Assembly: GCA_015066935.1 (NCBI GenBank)
Contig: SVNK01000003.1
Location: forward strand, 186,001 to 250,000
DNA: 64,000 nucleotides
Reading direction: 5' to 3'
Source: Ruminococcus sp.
GTDB taxonomy: Bacteria; Bacillota; Clostridia; Oscillospirales; Ruminococcaceae
Position numbers and translations under genes: made by a program. Shown here piece by piece: positions 8,159 through 15,906 of this stretch (within the stretch, counting starts at the first letter, position 1; every line of letters begins with the position of its first letter). The notes beneath the pieces are model-generated. The model was given only the letters and a program-made list of their open reading frames with translations. It searched no databases and was not told where the DNA came from.

Positions 8159-10132
8159 ATGTACGATAAATTCATTCCTTTGACGAAAAAGGAAATGGAA
8201 GAGCAGGGAATCAAGCAGTTTGATTTCATATACATAACGGGCGACGCTTATGTTGACCATCCGAGCTTCGGTGCGGCAATTGTAACCCGTCTTATCGAGG
8301 CAATGGGTTTCACTGTCGGAATAATCTCACAGCCGGACTGGCATACAGACCGTGATTTCAGACGTTTCGGTGCACCGAAGTACGCATTTCTGGTGACTTC
8401 GGGTAATATTGATTCCATGGTTGCTCATTACACTGCCGCCAAGAGAAAACGCTCCGATGATGCGTACACGGCAGGCGGCGTGGCAGGGAAGCGTCCCGAC
8501 CGTGCCGTAATAGTTTACTGTAAGAAGCTTCGTGAATATTTCGGTGACGTTCCGATTGCTATCGGAGGTCTTGAGGCTTCACTGAGACGTTTTGCCCACT
8601 ATGATTACTGGGATGACGCTGTGAGACCCTCGGTTCTTGCGGACAGCGGTGCCGATATTCTGATGTACGGTATGGGTGAGCACCAGATAAGGGAGCTTTG
8701 CACCCGTCTTTCCGAGGGCGAAAACATTCGTGATATTCATGACATAAGGGGAACCTGCTATATGACCGAGCCTGTGAATACTCCTCTTGGAGCAGCACAG
8801 TGTCCGTCGTTTGAGCAGGTTTGCGAAAGCAGGACCGAATATGCAAAGGCTACGAAAATCCAGTACGACTGGCAGGATGAGGTTTACGGAAAGACAGTGA
8901 TCCAGCGTCACGGAAAGCTCATGCTTGTGCAAAATCCTCCCGCAAAGAGTCTGACGACGGAGGAGCTTGACTATATTTACAGTCTGCCGTATACAAGACG
9001 TTATCATCCGTCATACGAGGCTCTCGGAGGAGTTCCGGGAATCGAGGAGGTACGTTTTTCAATAACACACAACAGAGGCTGCTTCGGATACTGCAATTTC
9101 TGCTCGATAGCACTGCATCAGGGCAGACGTATAACCTGCCGCAGTGAAGAATCTGTCCTTGCCGAGGCTGAACGCATTACACAGATGCCGGATTTTAAGG
9201 GTTACATCCACGATGTCGGAGGTCCGACGGCAAATTTCCGTCACACCTCATGTGAAAAGCAGCTGAATCAGGGATTGTGCATGGGCAGGAAATGTCTTGC
9301 ACCGAAGCCGTGTCCCGCACTCAGAGCCGACCATAGAGAATACCTTGAAATGCTTCGTAAAATCAGAAAAATCAAGGGTGTCAAGCGAGTTTTCATACGT
9401 TCGGGAATCAGATACGACTACCTTATGGAGGATAAAAACGACGAGTTTATCCGTGAGCTTATAAAGCATCATGTAAGCGGTCAGCTGAAGGTCGCACCAG
9501 AGCATTGTTCTGCTGCTGTGCTTGACAAAATGGGAAAGCCGCACATAGAAGCGTACAAGGCGTTCCAGAAGCGTTTTTACGAGATAACAAAGGGTATCGG
9601 AAAGGAACAGTATCTTGTTCCGTATCTGATGTCGTCGCATCCGGGAAGTACGCTGTGTGACGCTGTTGAGCTTGCATTATTCCTCAGAGACAACAAGATT
9701 CGTCCCGAGCAGGTTCAGGACTTCTATCCCACGCCCGGAACAATCTCAACGTGTATGTTCTACACAGAGCTTGACCCATATACAATGGAAAAGGTCTATG
9801 TACCGAAAACTCCGAAGGAAAAGGCGATGCAGCGTGCACTTCTCCAGTATTTCAGACCTCAGAACAAGGAGCTTGTAATCGAGGCTCTGAAATTGGCAGG
9901 AAGACGTGATCTTATCGGTTCGTCACCGAAGTGTCTTGTTGAGGATAATTCGGTGAATACGGCAAACAACTCCGTAAAAGGCGGTGACAGACAATGGCAG
10001 AAGGCAAAGCGGTCATCTCAGTCTCAGGGCAGAAATACGAGGGCAGGCTCACCGAAGAACAGAAAAAGCGTGTCATCAGGCTCGCCAAGGAACTCGAAAA
10101 ACAGCACAAAAAGGGGAAAATCCCCAAGATAA
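8159..10132 (+). CDS. YgiQ family radical SAM protein
   Basis: A 657-residue radical SAM enzyme of the YgiQ/UPF0313 family. The cluster-binding CxxxCxxC lies in GCFGYCNFC (~306-314). The N-terminal part begins MYDKFIPLTKKEMEEQG and contains a segment typical of YgiQ (YITGDAYVDHPSFG). A second Cys group, CMGRKCLAPKPC (~380), is also a family feature. The function is not established. The ribosome binding site is AAGGAAGAG before the ATG. The last ~46 codons (9994-10132) overlap the next gene in another frame and encode a basic low-complexity tail rich in Lys, Arg, Ser and Gly, which many YgiQ proteins have. Confidence 0.92.
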   Translation: MYDKFIPLTKKEMEEQGIKQFDFIYITGDAYVDHPSFGAAIVTRLIEAMGFTVGIISQPDWHTDRDFRRFGAPKYAFLVTSGNIDSMVAHYTAAKRKRSDDAYTAGGVAGKRPDRAVIVYCKKLREYFGDVPIAIGGLEASLRRFAHYDYWDDAVRPSVLADSGADILMYGMGEHQIRELCTRLSEGENIRDIHDIRGTCYMTEPVNTPLGAAQCPSFEQVCESRTEYAKATKIQYDWQDEVYGKTVIQRHGKLMLVQNPPAKSLTTEELDYIYSLPYTRRYHPSYEALGGVPGIEEVRFSITHNRGCFGYCNFCSIALHQGRRITCRSEESVLAEAERITQMPDFKGYIHDVGGPTANFRHTSCEKQLNQGLCMGRKCLAPKPCPALRADHREYLEMLRKIRKIKGVKRVFIRSGIRYDYLMEDKNDEFIRELIKHHVSGQLKVAPEHCSAAVLDKMGKPHIEAYKAFQKRFYEITKGIGKEQYLVPYLMSSHPGSTLCDAVELALFLRDNKIRPEQVQDFYPTPGTISTCMFYTELDPYTMEKVYVPKTPKEKAMQRALLQYFRPQNKELVIEALKLAGRRDLIGSSPKCLVEDNSVNTANNSVKGGDRQWQKAKRSSQSQGRNTRAGSPKNRKSVSSGSPRNSKNSTKRGKSPR

Positions 10133-10986
10133 TAATCTGGATAGCGGCAATTGCACTGATTCTCTTAGTCGTAAACGCTTTTCTGCGGAACTATCAGGCA
10201 AACGGAGCGGTCAGCGGAAGTCTGTCAGTGCATTTTATAGACGTGGGACAGGGAGATTCCGTATTGATTTCCTATGAGGGCGGAAATATGCTCATAGACT
10301 GCGGTGAATCGGAGAAAACCGACAGCGTTGTTCATTATCTGCGTGATCAGGGGATAAGCCGTCTTGACTACGTTATCGCAACTCATCCCCATTCAGACCA
10401 CATGGGTGGTATGTACAAGATTATAAATGAATTCAGAATCGGCGAGGTCATAATTCCTCATCTCGATGACGACGATATTCCGACAACACGTTTCTTCGAA
10501 AAATTCCTTGACGCCTGCGAGGACAAGGAATGCGGACTTACCGAGGCTGAAATCGGCAGAAAGATTCAGCTCGGAGAGGCAAGTCTGGAGCTTATTGCTC
10601 CCGTAAGTGAGGAGTATGAGAATCTCAACAACTATTCCGTCGGAACGGTGATAAGTCATGGCAGAAACAGCTTTATCCTGACAGGCGATGCGGAGACTCT
10701 TGCCGAGGCGGAAATGCTTGAAAGCGGCAGAGTGAATCGTACAACGGTCTATAAGGCAGGTCATCACGGCAGCAGTACCTCATCTTCAAAGAAGTTCATT
10801 GACGCAATTGCTCCCGATTATGCTGTTATTTCCTGCGGAGAGGGCAATTCATACGGTCATCCGAGCGATGCTGTTATCAAGAGAATAAGCGGATATACCG
10901 ATAAAATCTACCGTACCGATTTGTGTGGAAGCGTAGTTTTTGTGTCCGACGGCGCAGAGCTTGAAGTGCGGACGGAAAGGAACTGA
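9994..10986 (+). CDS. ComEC/Rec2-like MBL-fold hydrolase with N-terminal membrane anchor
   Basis: A 330-residue protein with a short basic cytoplasmic N-terminus, one membrane helix (~46-62) and a metallo-beta-lactamase domain resembling the C-terminal domain of ComEC. It begins HFIDVGQGDSVLI, has the metal motif THPHSDHMGG (~130), and later FILTGDAE and YKAGHHGSS. Such proteins are predicted extracellular or membrane-tethered nucleases or phosphodiesterases. There is no ComEC permease domain, so this is a stand-alone hydrolase. The start overlaps the upstream gene by 139 nt; a shorter form from GTG 10230 would lack the anchor. The DUF3006 gene follows by one base, a common pairing. Confidence 0.87.
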   Translation: MAEGKAVISVSGQKYEGRLTEEQKKRVIRLAKELEKQHKKGKIPKIIIWIAAIALILLVVNAFLRNYQANGAVSGSLSVHFIDVGQGDSVLISYEGGNMLIDCGESEKTDSVVHYLRDQGISRLDYVIATHPHSDHMGGMYKIINEFRIGEVIIPHLDDDDIPTTRFFEKFLDACEDKECGLTEAEIGRKIQLGEASLELIAPVSEEYENLNNYSVGTVISHGRNSFILTGDAETLAEAEMLESGRVNRTTVYKAGHHGSSTSSSKKFIDAIAPDYAVISCGEGNSYGHPSDAVIKRISGYTDKIYRTDLCGSVVFVSDGAELEVRTERN

Positions 10987-10987
10987 A

Positions 10988-11206
10988 ATGACTGTATTTG
11001 ACAGAAAAGAAGGGGATACCGCATTCCTCGAAACCGACAGCGGAATAATCGGAATCAGTGCGGACGAGCTTCCGCCGGATGCTTCCGAGGGCGATATACT
11101 GATAAAAATCGACGGAGCATGGATTGTTGACCGTGAGGCTACGGAGAAACGTCGCCGCCGCATAAGAAATAAACTGAAAAGGCTGATGAAAAACAGAAAT
11201 GACTGA
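10988..11206 (+). CDS. DUF3006 domain protein
   Basis: A 72-residue protein, MTVFDRKEGDTAFLETDSG, with an N-terminal small beta domain (DUF3006: IGISADELPPDASEGDILI) and a strongly basic helical tail (EKRRRRIRNKLKRLMKNR). DUF3006 proteins are repeatedly found next to ComEC-like MBL hydrolases, as here, and are presumed to act with them; the function is unknown. The ATG at 10988 lies one base after the preceding stop, which favours it over the in-frame ATG at 10940. The last 8 nt overlap the next start (ATGACTGA), a sign of translational coupling. Confidence 0.85.
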   Translation: MTVFDRKEGDTAFLETDSGIIGISADELPPDASEGDILIKIDGAWIVDREATEKRRRRIRNKLKRLMKNRND

Positions 11207-12416
11207 TATTATAATAGTAGGAGGAGGTGCGGCAGGCTGTTTTGCGGCAGTCTGGGCAGCACGCTTCGGAAAAAGCGTCATTGTCTTTGAGAAGAATGAA
11301 CGTCTTGGAAGAAAGCTCAGAATTACGGGAAAGGGCAGGTGCAACGTCACGAATAATTCTCCTGTAGAGGAACATATGCGGAATATACCCGTCAACTCAA
11401 GATTCCTGTACAGTGCATATTCGTCGTTTGACGCAGAAAGTACAATGGCATTTTTTGAGGAGCTGGGAGTTCCTCTTAAAACCGAGCGGGGAAACCGTGT
11501 CTTTCCTGTCAGCGACAATGCCCACGACATAGCCGACGCTCTGGTACGTGAAATGAAAAAACTCGGCGTAAAGGTGGTCAATGCACAGGTTACGCAGCTT
11601 CTTGCGGAAAACGGTGCGGTAAGGGGAGTACGTGCAGGCGGCAGGGAATATGAAAGCGGTTCTGTACTGATAGCCTGCGGAGGGAAGTCGTATCCTGCAA
11701 CAGGCTCGACAGGCGATGGCTACAAGCTTGCGGAGTCGGTCGGACATACGGTTACCGAACTCAAACCGTGTCTTGTACCGCTTGTTTCTCCCGATAAATA
11801 CTGTGCAGAGCTTATGGGACTCTCCCTGAGAAACGTCACGCTCTCGCTCTATGACGGAAACAAGGAGATTTTCAGTGAGCTGGGTGAGATGCTTTTCACT
11901 CATTTCGGAGTGACGGGACCGCTTGTGCTGAGTGCAAGCTCTCACATTAAAGATATGAAGCCGAATCGCTATACCCTGAAAATAGACCTCAAGCCGGGAC
12001 TGACTCCGGAGAAGCTTGATGAGCGTATACAGCGTGATTTCAGCGAAAATCTCAACAGGGACTTCGTAAACGGAATCAGAAAGCTTCTGCCCGCAAAGCT
12101 GCTTCCCATAGCGGCAAGACTTGCGGAAATTCCCGAGGAGCTTAAAATAAACAGTGTTACAAAGGAACAGCGCCGTCGTTTCGGGGAGCTTATAAAAGCG
12201 TTTCCCGTGAGGATTTCGGCTTTTCGTCCGATAGACGAAGCGATTGTCACGGGCGGAGGTGTTTCCGTCAAGGAGATTAACCCGAAAACAATGGAATCAA
12301 AGCTTGTCAGCGGATTATTCTTTGCAGGCGAGGTCATTGATACCGATGCTTATACGGGAGGCTTCAATCTCCAGATTGCTTTTTCAACGGCATATTCAGC
12401 CGCAGTCAATATGTAA
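11199..12416 (+). CDS. HI0933/YhiN family NAD(P)/FAD-dependent oxidoreductase
   Basis: A 405-residue flavoprotein of the HI0933 (BaiN/YhiN) family. The N-terminal FAD-binding motif is IIIVGGGAAGCFAA (~3-17), followed by RLGRKLRITGKGRCNVTN (~40-60). The C-terminal FAD-contact motif is GLFFAGEVIDTDAYTGGFN (~370-390). Several members are assigned as flavoproteins of uncertain substrate; one gut member (BaiN) was linked to bile acid dehydroxylation, but this cannot be inferred here. It is translationally coupled to the DUF3006 gene by an 8-nt overlap. Confidence 0.9.
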   Translation: MTDIIIVGGGAAGCFAAVWAARFGKSVIVFEKNERLGRKLRITGKGRCNVTNNSPVEEHMRNIPVNSRFLYSAYSSFDAESTMAFFEELGVPLKTERGNRVFPVSDNAHDIADALVREMKKLGVKVVNAQVTQLLAENGAVRGVRAGGREYESGSVLIACGGKSYPATGSTGDGYKLAESVGHTVTELKPCLVPLVSPDKYCAELMGLSLRNVTLSLYDGNKEIFSELGEMLFTHFGVTGPLVLSASSHIKDMKPNRYTLKIDLKPGLTPEKLDERIQRDFSENLNRDFVNGIRKLLPAKLLPIAARLAEIPEELKINSVTKEQRRRFGELIKAFPVRISAFRPIDEAIVTGGGVSVKEINPKTMESKLVSGLFFAGEVIDTDAYTGGFNLQIAFSTAYSAAVNM

Positions 12417-12440
12417 CAAATCACAGAAGGAGTGTAAATA

Positions 12441-13103
12441 ATGATAAATATAGCTATCGACGGTCCTGCAGGTGCAGGAAAAAGTACAATTGCAAAAATG
12501 GTTTCGGCGAAACTCGGATACATCTATGTTGACACGGGTGCACTTTACCGTGCAATTGCGCTCTATATCAAGGAAAATGCCATTGCTGATGAAGATATTG
12601 AGAAATCTCTGGCAGACGCTGATGTTTCGCTCAGATTTGTTGACGGAGCTCAGAGAGTGTATCTCGGAGACAGGGATGTTTCGGGACTCATCAGAACTAA
12701 TGAGATTTCAATGGAGGCTTCAAGAACATCGTCAATCCCTGCCGTACGTGCATATCTTTTCGAGACTCAGCAGAAGATTGCCCGTGAAAACAACATTATT
12801 ATGGACGGACGTGACATCGGAACAGTAATCCTTCCGAATGCAGACGTGAAGATTTTCCTTACTGCTTCAGCGGAGGAGCGTGCAAACCGCCGTTTCAGGG
12901 AGCTTTCCGAGAAGCCCGACTGTCCTCCGTATGAGGTTATACTCAAGGACATCATACAGCGTGATTATCAGGACATGAACCGCGAGACTTCTCCGCTCAG
13001 ACAGGCAGAGGATGCGATTCTTGTCGATACAACATCACTGAATCTTGAGGAATCTGCTGAAGAAATACTCCGCATAATCCGTGAAAAAACAGGGAGAGAG
13101 TAA
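12441..13103 (+). CDS. cmk: Cytidylate kinase
   Basis: A 220-residue P-loop kinase that phosphorylates CMP and dCMP to the diphosphates. The P-loop is IDGPAGAGKSTIAKM (~5-18); the CMP-binding region contains VDTGALYRAIAL (~30-41) and MDGRDIGTVILP (~120-131), diagnostic for Cmk. A lid segment with RANRRFREL follows. The order cmk-plsC-ispH-rpsA is a conserved clostridial arrangement; plsC begins 3 bp downstream. The ribosome binding site is AAGGAG. Confidence 0.96.
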   Translation: MINIAIDGPAGAGKSTIAKMVSAKLGYIYVDTGALYRAIALYIKENAIADEDIEKSLADADVSLRFVDGAQRVYLGDRDVSGLIRTNEISMEASRTSSIPAVRAYLFETQQKIARENNIIMDGRDIGTVILPNADVKIFLTASAEERANRRFRELSEKPDCPPYEVILKDIIQRDYQDMNRETSPLRQAEDAILVDTTSLNLEESAEEILRIIREKTGRE

Positions 13104-13106
13104 ATC

Positions 13107-13736
13107 ATGATATACGTATGCAAATTTCTGCTCAGAATCTATTTTGCTGCAGCATACAGGCTGAAGTATGAAGGACTGAAGAATATACCGAAAAAAACAG
13201 CGGTAATATATGTTTCGAATCACAGAACGTATGCAGACCCTCCGCTTGTAGGTGCAAGAGCGAGGGGAAAGCTTGCCTTCATGGCTAAAGAGGAGCTTTT
13301 TAAGAATCCGCTGTTCGCATGGCTTATCCGTTCTCTCGGAGCATTTCCCGTTGCAAGAGGCAAGGGTGATACAGGTGTTCTCGATACTGCGGTGGAAAGA
13401 CTTGAAAAGGGACACAGCCTAATGATTTTTCCCGAAGGAACACGTTCAAAGGACGGCAAGGTCGGACGTGGTCACAGCGGAGCCGCAGTAATTGCTGCAC
13501 GTTCAGGCAAGATGATGATACCTGTCGGAATAGTTTTCGGCGAGAAGCTGAAATTCCGTTCAAAGGTGACTGTGAAGTACGGCGAACCGATTATGACGCA
13601 GGATTATGTTGAAATCAGCGACACTCCCAATCCGAGACAGCTTGTAAAGCTCAAGAACCGCTATATGGCTGACATAAAGCGTCTTGTTGAGGGTGAACCT
13701 GAAAGTGCTGCTGCGGAGGAAAAGACTGATGAGTAA
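13107..13736 (+). CDS. plsC: 1-acyl-sn-glycerol-3-phosphate acyltransferase
   Basis: A 209-residue acyltransferase that makes phosphatidic acid at the cytoplasmic face of the membrane. The NHx4D catalytic motif is SNHRTYADPP (~35-44) and the substrate motif is FPEGTRSKDG (~109-118). A hydrophobic N-terminal segment is consistent with membrane association. Its last 8 nt overlap the ispH-rpsA start (ATGAGTAA), so translation is coupled. Confidence 0.93.
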   Translation: MIYVCKFLLRIYFAAAYRLKYEGLKNIPKKTAVIYVSNHRTYADPPLVGARARGKLAFMAKEELFKNPLFAWLIRSLGAFPVARGKGDTGVLDTAVERLEKGHSLMIFPEGTRSKDGKVGRGHSGAAVIAARSGKMMIPVGIVFGEKLKFRSKVTVKYGEPIMTQDYVEISDTPNPRQLVKLKNRYMADIKRLVEGEPESAAAEEKTDE

Positions 13737-15720
13737 GGTTACGGTAGCAAAATCCGCAGGCTTTTGTTTCGGTGTTGACCGTGCAGTGAAGATGGTCTAC
13801 GGTGAGCTTGAAAAGAATACAAAGGTAGCGACGCTTGGTCCGATAATTCACAATCAGGACGTTGTAAACGATATGCAGTCGAAAGGTGCGAGGATAATCA
13901 GTTCCGTTGACGAGCTTGCTTCTGATGAAACAGTTGTGATACGTTCACACGGAGTTGGCAGGGATGTCTATGAGCAGATAGAGAAGAAGGGCTGCCGTAT
14001 GCTTGACGCAACGTGTCCTTTCGTGTCGAGAATTCATAAAATTGTTGACGAAAAAACACGTGAAGGATACTTTATTCTTATCGCCGGAGACGCTTCTCAC
14101 CCTGAAGTGCAGGGAATTGTTGGTCATTGTGACGGAAATTACCATGTTTTTAAGGATAACTTTGAGCTAAAACACTTTTTTGAAAATAATTATAAAAATT
14201 TGCAAAAAAAGCTTGCAATTGTCGCTCAAACGACGTATAATATAGTAGTATGGGATGAGTGTTTACGTGTGATTCCGAAAGAGAATCCTGATATTGTAAT
14301 TTTTGATACAATATGCAACGCTACCGATACGAGACAGTCGGATGCAGCCGAGCTTGCAAAAGCTTCGGATATCATGCTTGTCGTCGGAGGACGTCACAGC
14401 TCAAATACCGTTAAGCTGTCTGAAGTCTGCAGCCGCTACTGTAAAACGTATCATATCGAGAATTCAGATGAGCTGAGGAATCTTAAGATTCCTGCCGCTG
14501 AAAATATCGGCATCACTGCAGGGGCCTCAACCCCGTCTTATATAATCAAGGAGGTACAAACCAAAATGGCAGAGAACGAAATTATGACAACCAATATGGA
14601 TGAGGAGATTGATTTCGCTGAAGCGCTCGATCAGTCATTCAAAAAAATACATACAGGAGAGAAAGTTAAGGGCATCGTTGTTGCTGTAAACAACACAGAA
14701 GCAATCGTGGATCTCGGTACAAAGCACACAGGTTATGTGGCACTCGACGATCTTACAGACGATCCTTCAAAGAAGCCCGCTGACATCGTTAGCGTCGGCG
14801 ACGAGATCGAACTCATCGTTGTTAAGGTTAACGACGCTGAGGGTACAGCTGCTCTTTCCAAGAGAAAGGTTGACGAGCAGGCAGGCTACGAGAAAATCGT
14901 TAAGGCTAAGGAAGAGGGAACTGTTCTTGAGGGCATCGTTCAGCACGTTGTTAACAAGGGCGTTACACTCAGCGTTTTCGGCGTAAGAGTATTCATTCCC
15001 GCTTCACAGACAGGTCTTCCCAGAGGTGCAGAGCTTGAGCAGCTCCTCAAGAAGAAGGTTGAATTCACAATTATCGAAGTTACAGAAGGCAGAAAGAGAG
15101 CAGTCGGCTCAATCAAGGCTGTTCAGAATGCAAAGAAGGAAGAGGCTAAGGCTAAGTTCTGGGAGGCAGCTGAAGTTGGTGCTGTTTACACAGGAAAGGT
15201 TAAGTCACTCACAAGCTTCGGTGCATTCGTTGACCTCGGCGGCATCGACGGTATGGTACATATTTCTGAGCTTTCATGGAAGCGTATCAAGCACCCCAGC
15301 GAGGTTGTTGCTGTAGGCGATACTCTCGAAGTATACATCAAGGACCTCAACAAAGAGGAGAACAGAATCTCCCTCGGTTTCAAGAAGGCAGAGGACAATC
15401 CTTGGGAAATCTTCAGCGCTAAGTACAACGTAGGCGATGTTGTAAAGGTTACAATCGTTTCCATTACAAGCTTCGGTGCTTTCGCACGTATCATTGACGG
15501 CGTTGACGGTCTTATCCACATTTCTCAGATCGCTGACAAGAAGGTTGAGAATGTCAAGGATCTTCTCACAGTAGGCGATGAGGTTGATGTTCAGATTATC
15601 GACATCGACGAGGAGTCCAAGAGAATCAGCATTTCAATGCGTGCTCTCCTTGAGGATGCAGAGGAAGCTGAGGAAGAGGCTGCTACTGACGAGGTAGAGG
15701 CTTCTGAGGACGCTGAATAA
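13729..15720 (+). CDS. ispH-rpsA: Fused HMBPP reductase (IspH) / ribosomal protein S1
   Basis: A 663-residue fusion known in clostridia. Residues ~1-279 are IspH, the last enzyme of the MEP isoprenoid pathway, with its three cluster Cys in FCFGVDRAV, DATCPFVSRIH and TICNATDTRQS. Residues ~290-650 carry four S1 RNA-binding domains, the last two clearly canonical (SFGAFVDLGGIDGMVHISE and SFGAFARIIDGVDGLIHIS). A Glu-rich acidic tail ends the protein. The start is ATG 13729, overlapping plsC. Codon use changes sharply from ordinary in the IspH part to highly biased in the S1 part, and a ribosome binding site with an in-frame ATG sits exactly at the junction (see separate entry). Confidence 0.95.
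   Translation: MSKVTVAKSAGFCFGVDRAVKMVYGELEKNTKVATLGPIIHNQDVVNDMQSKGARIISSVDELASDETVVIRSHGVGRDVYEQIEKKGCRMLDATCPFVSRIHKIVDEKTREGYFILIAGDASHPEVQGIVGHCDGNYHVFKDNFELKHFFENNYKNLQKKLAIVAQTTYNIVVWDECLRVIPKENPDIVIFDTICNATDTRQSDAAELAKASDIMLVVGGRHSSNTVKLSEVCSRYCKTYHIENSDELRNLKIPAAENIGITAGASTPSYIIKEVQTKMAENEIMTTNMDEEIDFAEALDQSFKKIHTGEKVKGIVVAVNNTEAIVDLGTKHTGYVALDDLTDDPSKKPADIVSVGDEIELIVVKVNDAEGTAALSKRKVDEQAGYEKIVKAKEEGTVLEGIVQHVVNKGVTLSVFGVRVFIPASQTGLPRGAELEQLLKKKVEFTIIEVTEGRKRAVGSIKAVQNAKKEEAKAKFWEAAEVGAVYTGKVKSLTSFGAFVDLGGIDGMVHISELSWKRIKHPSEVVAVGDTLEVYIKDLNKEENRISLGFKKAEDNPWEIFSAKYNVGDVVKVTIVSITSFGAFARIIDGVDGLIHISQIADKKVENVKDLLTVGDEVDVQIIDIDEESKRISISMRALLEDAEEAEEEAATDEVEASEDAE
14548..14568 (+). promoter_or_regulatory. 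Internal ribosome binding site and start codon for a separate S1 protein
   Basis: AAGGAGG (14548-14554) is followed 11 nt later by ATG (14566-14568), in frame with the fusion and exactly at the end of the IspH domain. Initiation here would give a 384-residue S1 protein starting MAENEIMTTNMDEE. The site lies inside coding sequence. The strong Shine-Dalgarno match may have been kept from an ancestral two-gene arrangement. Confidence 0.6.
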
Positions 15721-15735
15721 TCCAATTGAATCAAT

Positions 15736-15768
15736 AAGTGCCTTGCCCGTCGGGTGAGGCACTTTTTT
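15736..15768 (+). terminator. Terminator of the cmk-plsC-ispH/rpsA operon
   Basis: AAGTGCCT (15736-15743) pairs with AGGCACTT around a GC-rich inner part (GCCCGTCGGGT) and is followed by a T-run. Confidence 0.88.
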
Positions 15769-15821
15769 ACTGCTGATTATTTGAAAAATGAGTATGAATT
15801 GTTAAAAAACGTCTGTAACTC

Positions 15822-15850
15822 TTGACAAATGAAGGGCAATATAGTATTAT
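15822..15850 (+). promoter_or_regulatory. Promoter of the first GH9 gene
   Basis: TTGACA (15822-15827), a 17-bp spacer and TATTAT (15845-15850). The start codon is 57 bp downstream of the -10 box. Confidence 0.75.
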
Positions 15851-15851
15851 T

Positions 15852-15871
15852 AAACTATATAGGTATAGTTT
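15852..15871. promoter_or_regulatory. Putative operator at the GH9 transcription start
   Basis: AAACTATA (15852-15859), a 4-bp centre TAGG and TATAGTTT (15864-15871) form a perfect 8+8 inverted repeat immediately downstream of the -10 box, so it covers the likely transcription start. A dimeric repressor bound there would block initiation. The cognate regulator is not in this window as far as I can tell. Confidence 0.5.
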
Positions 15872-15906
15872 TTGACTATGCCAAATAATACGAGAGGGGT
15901 ATTACA

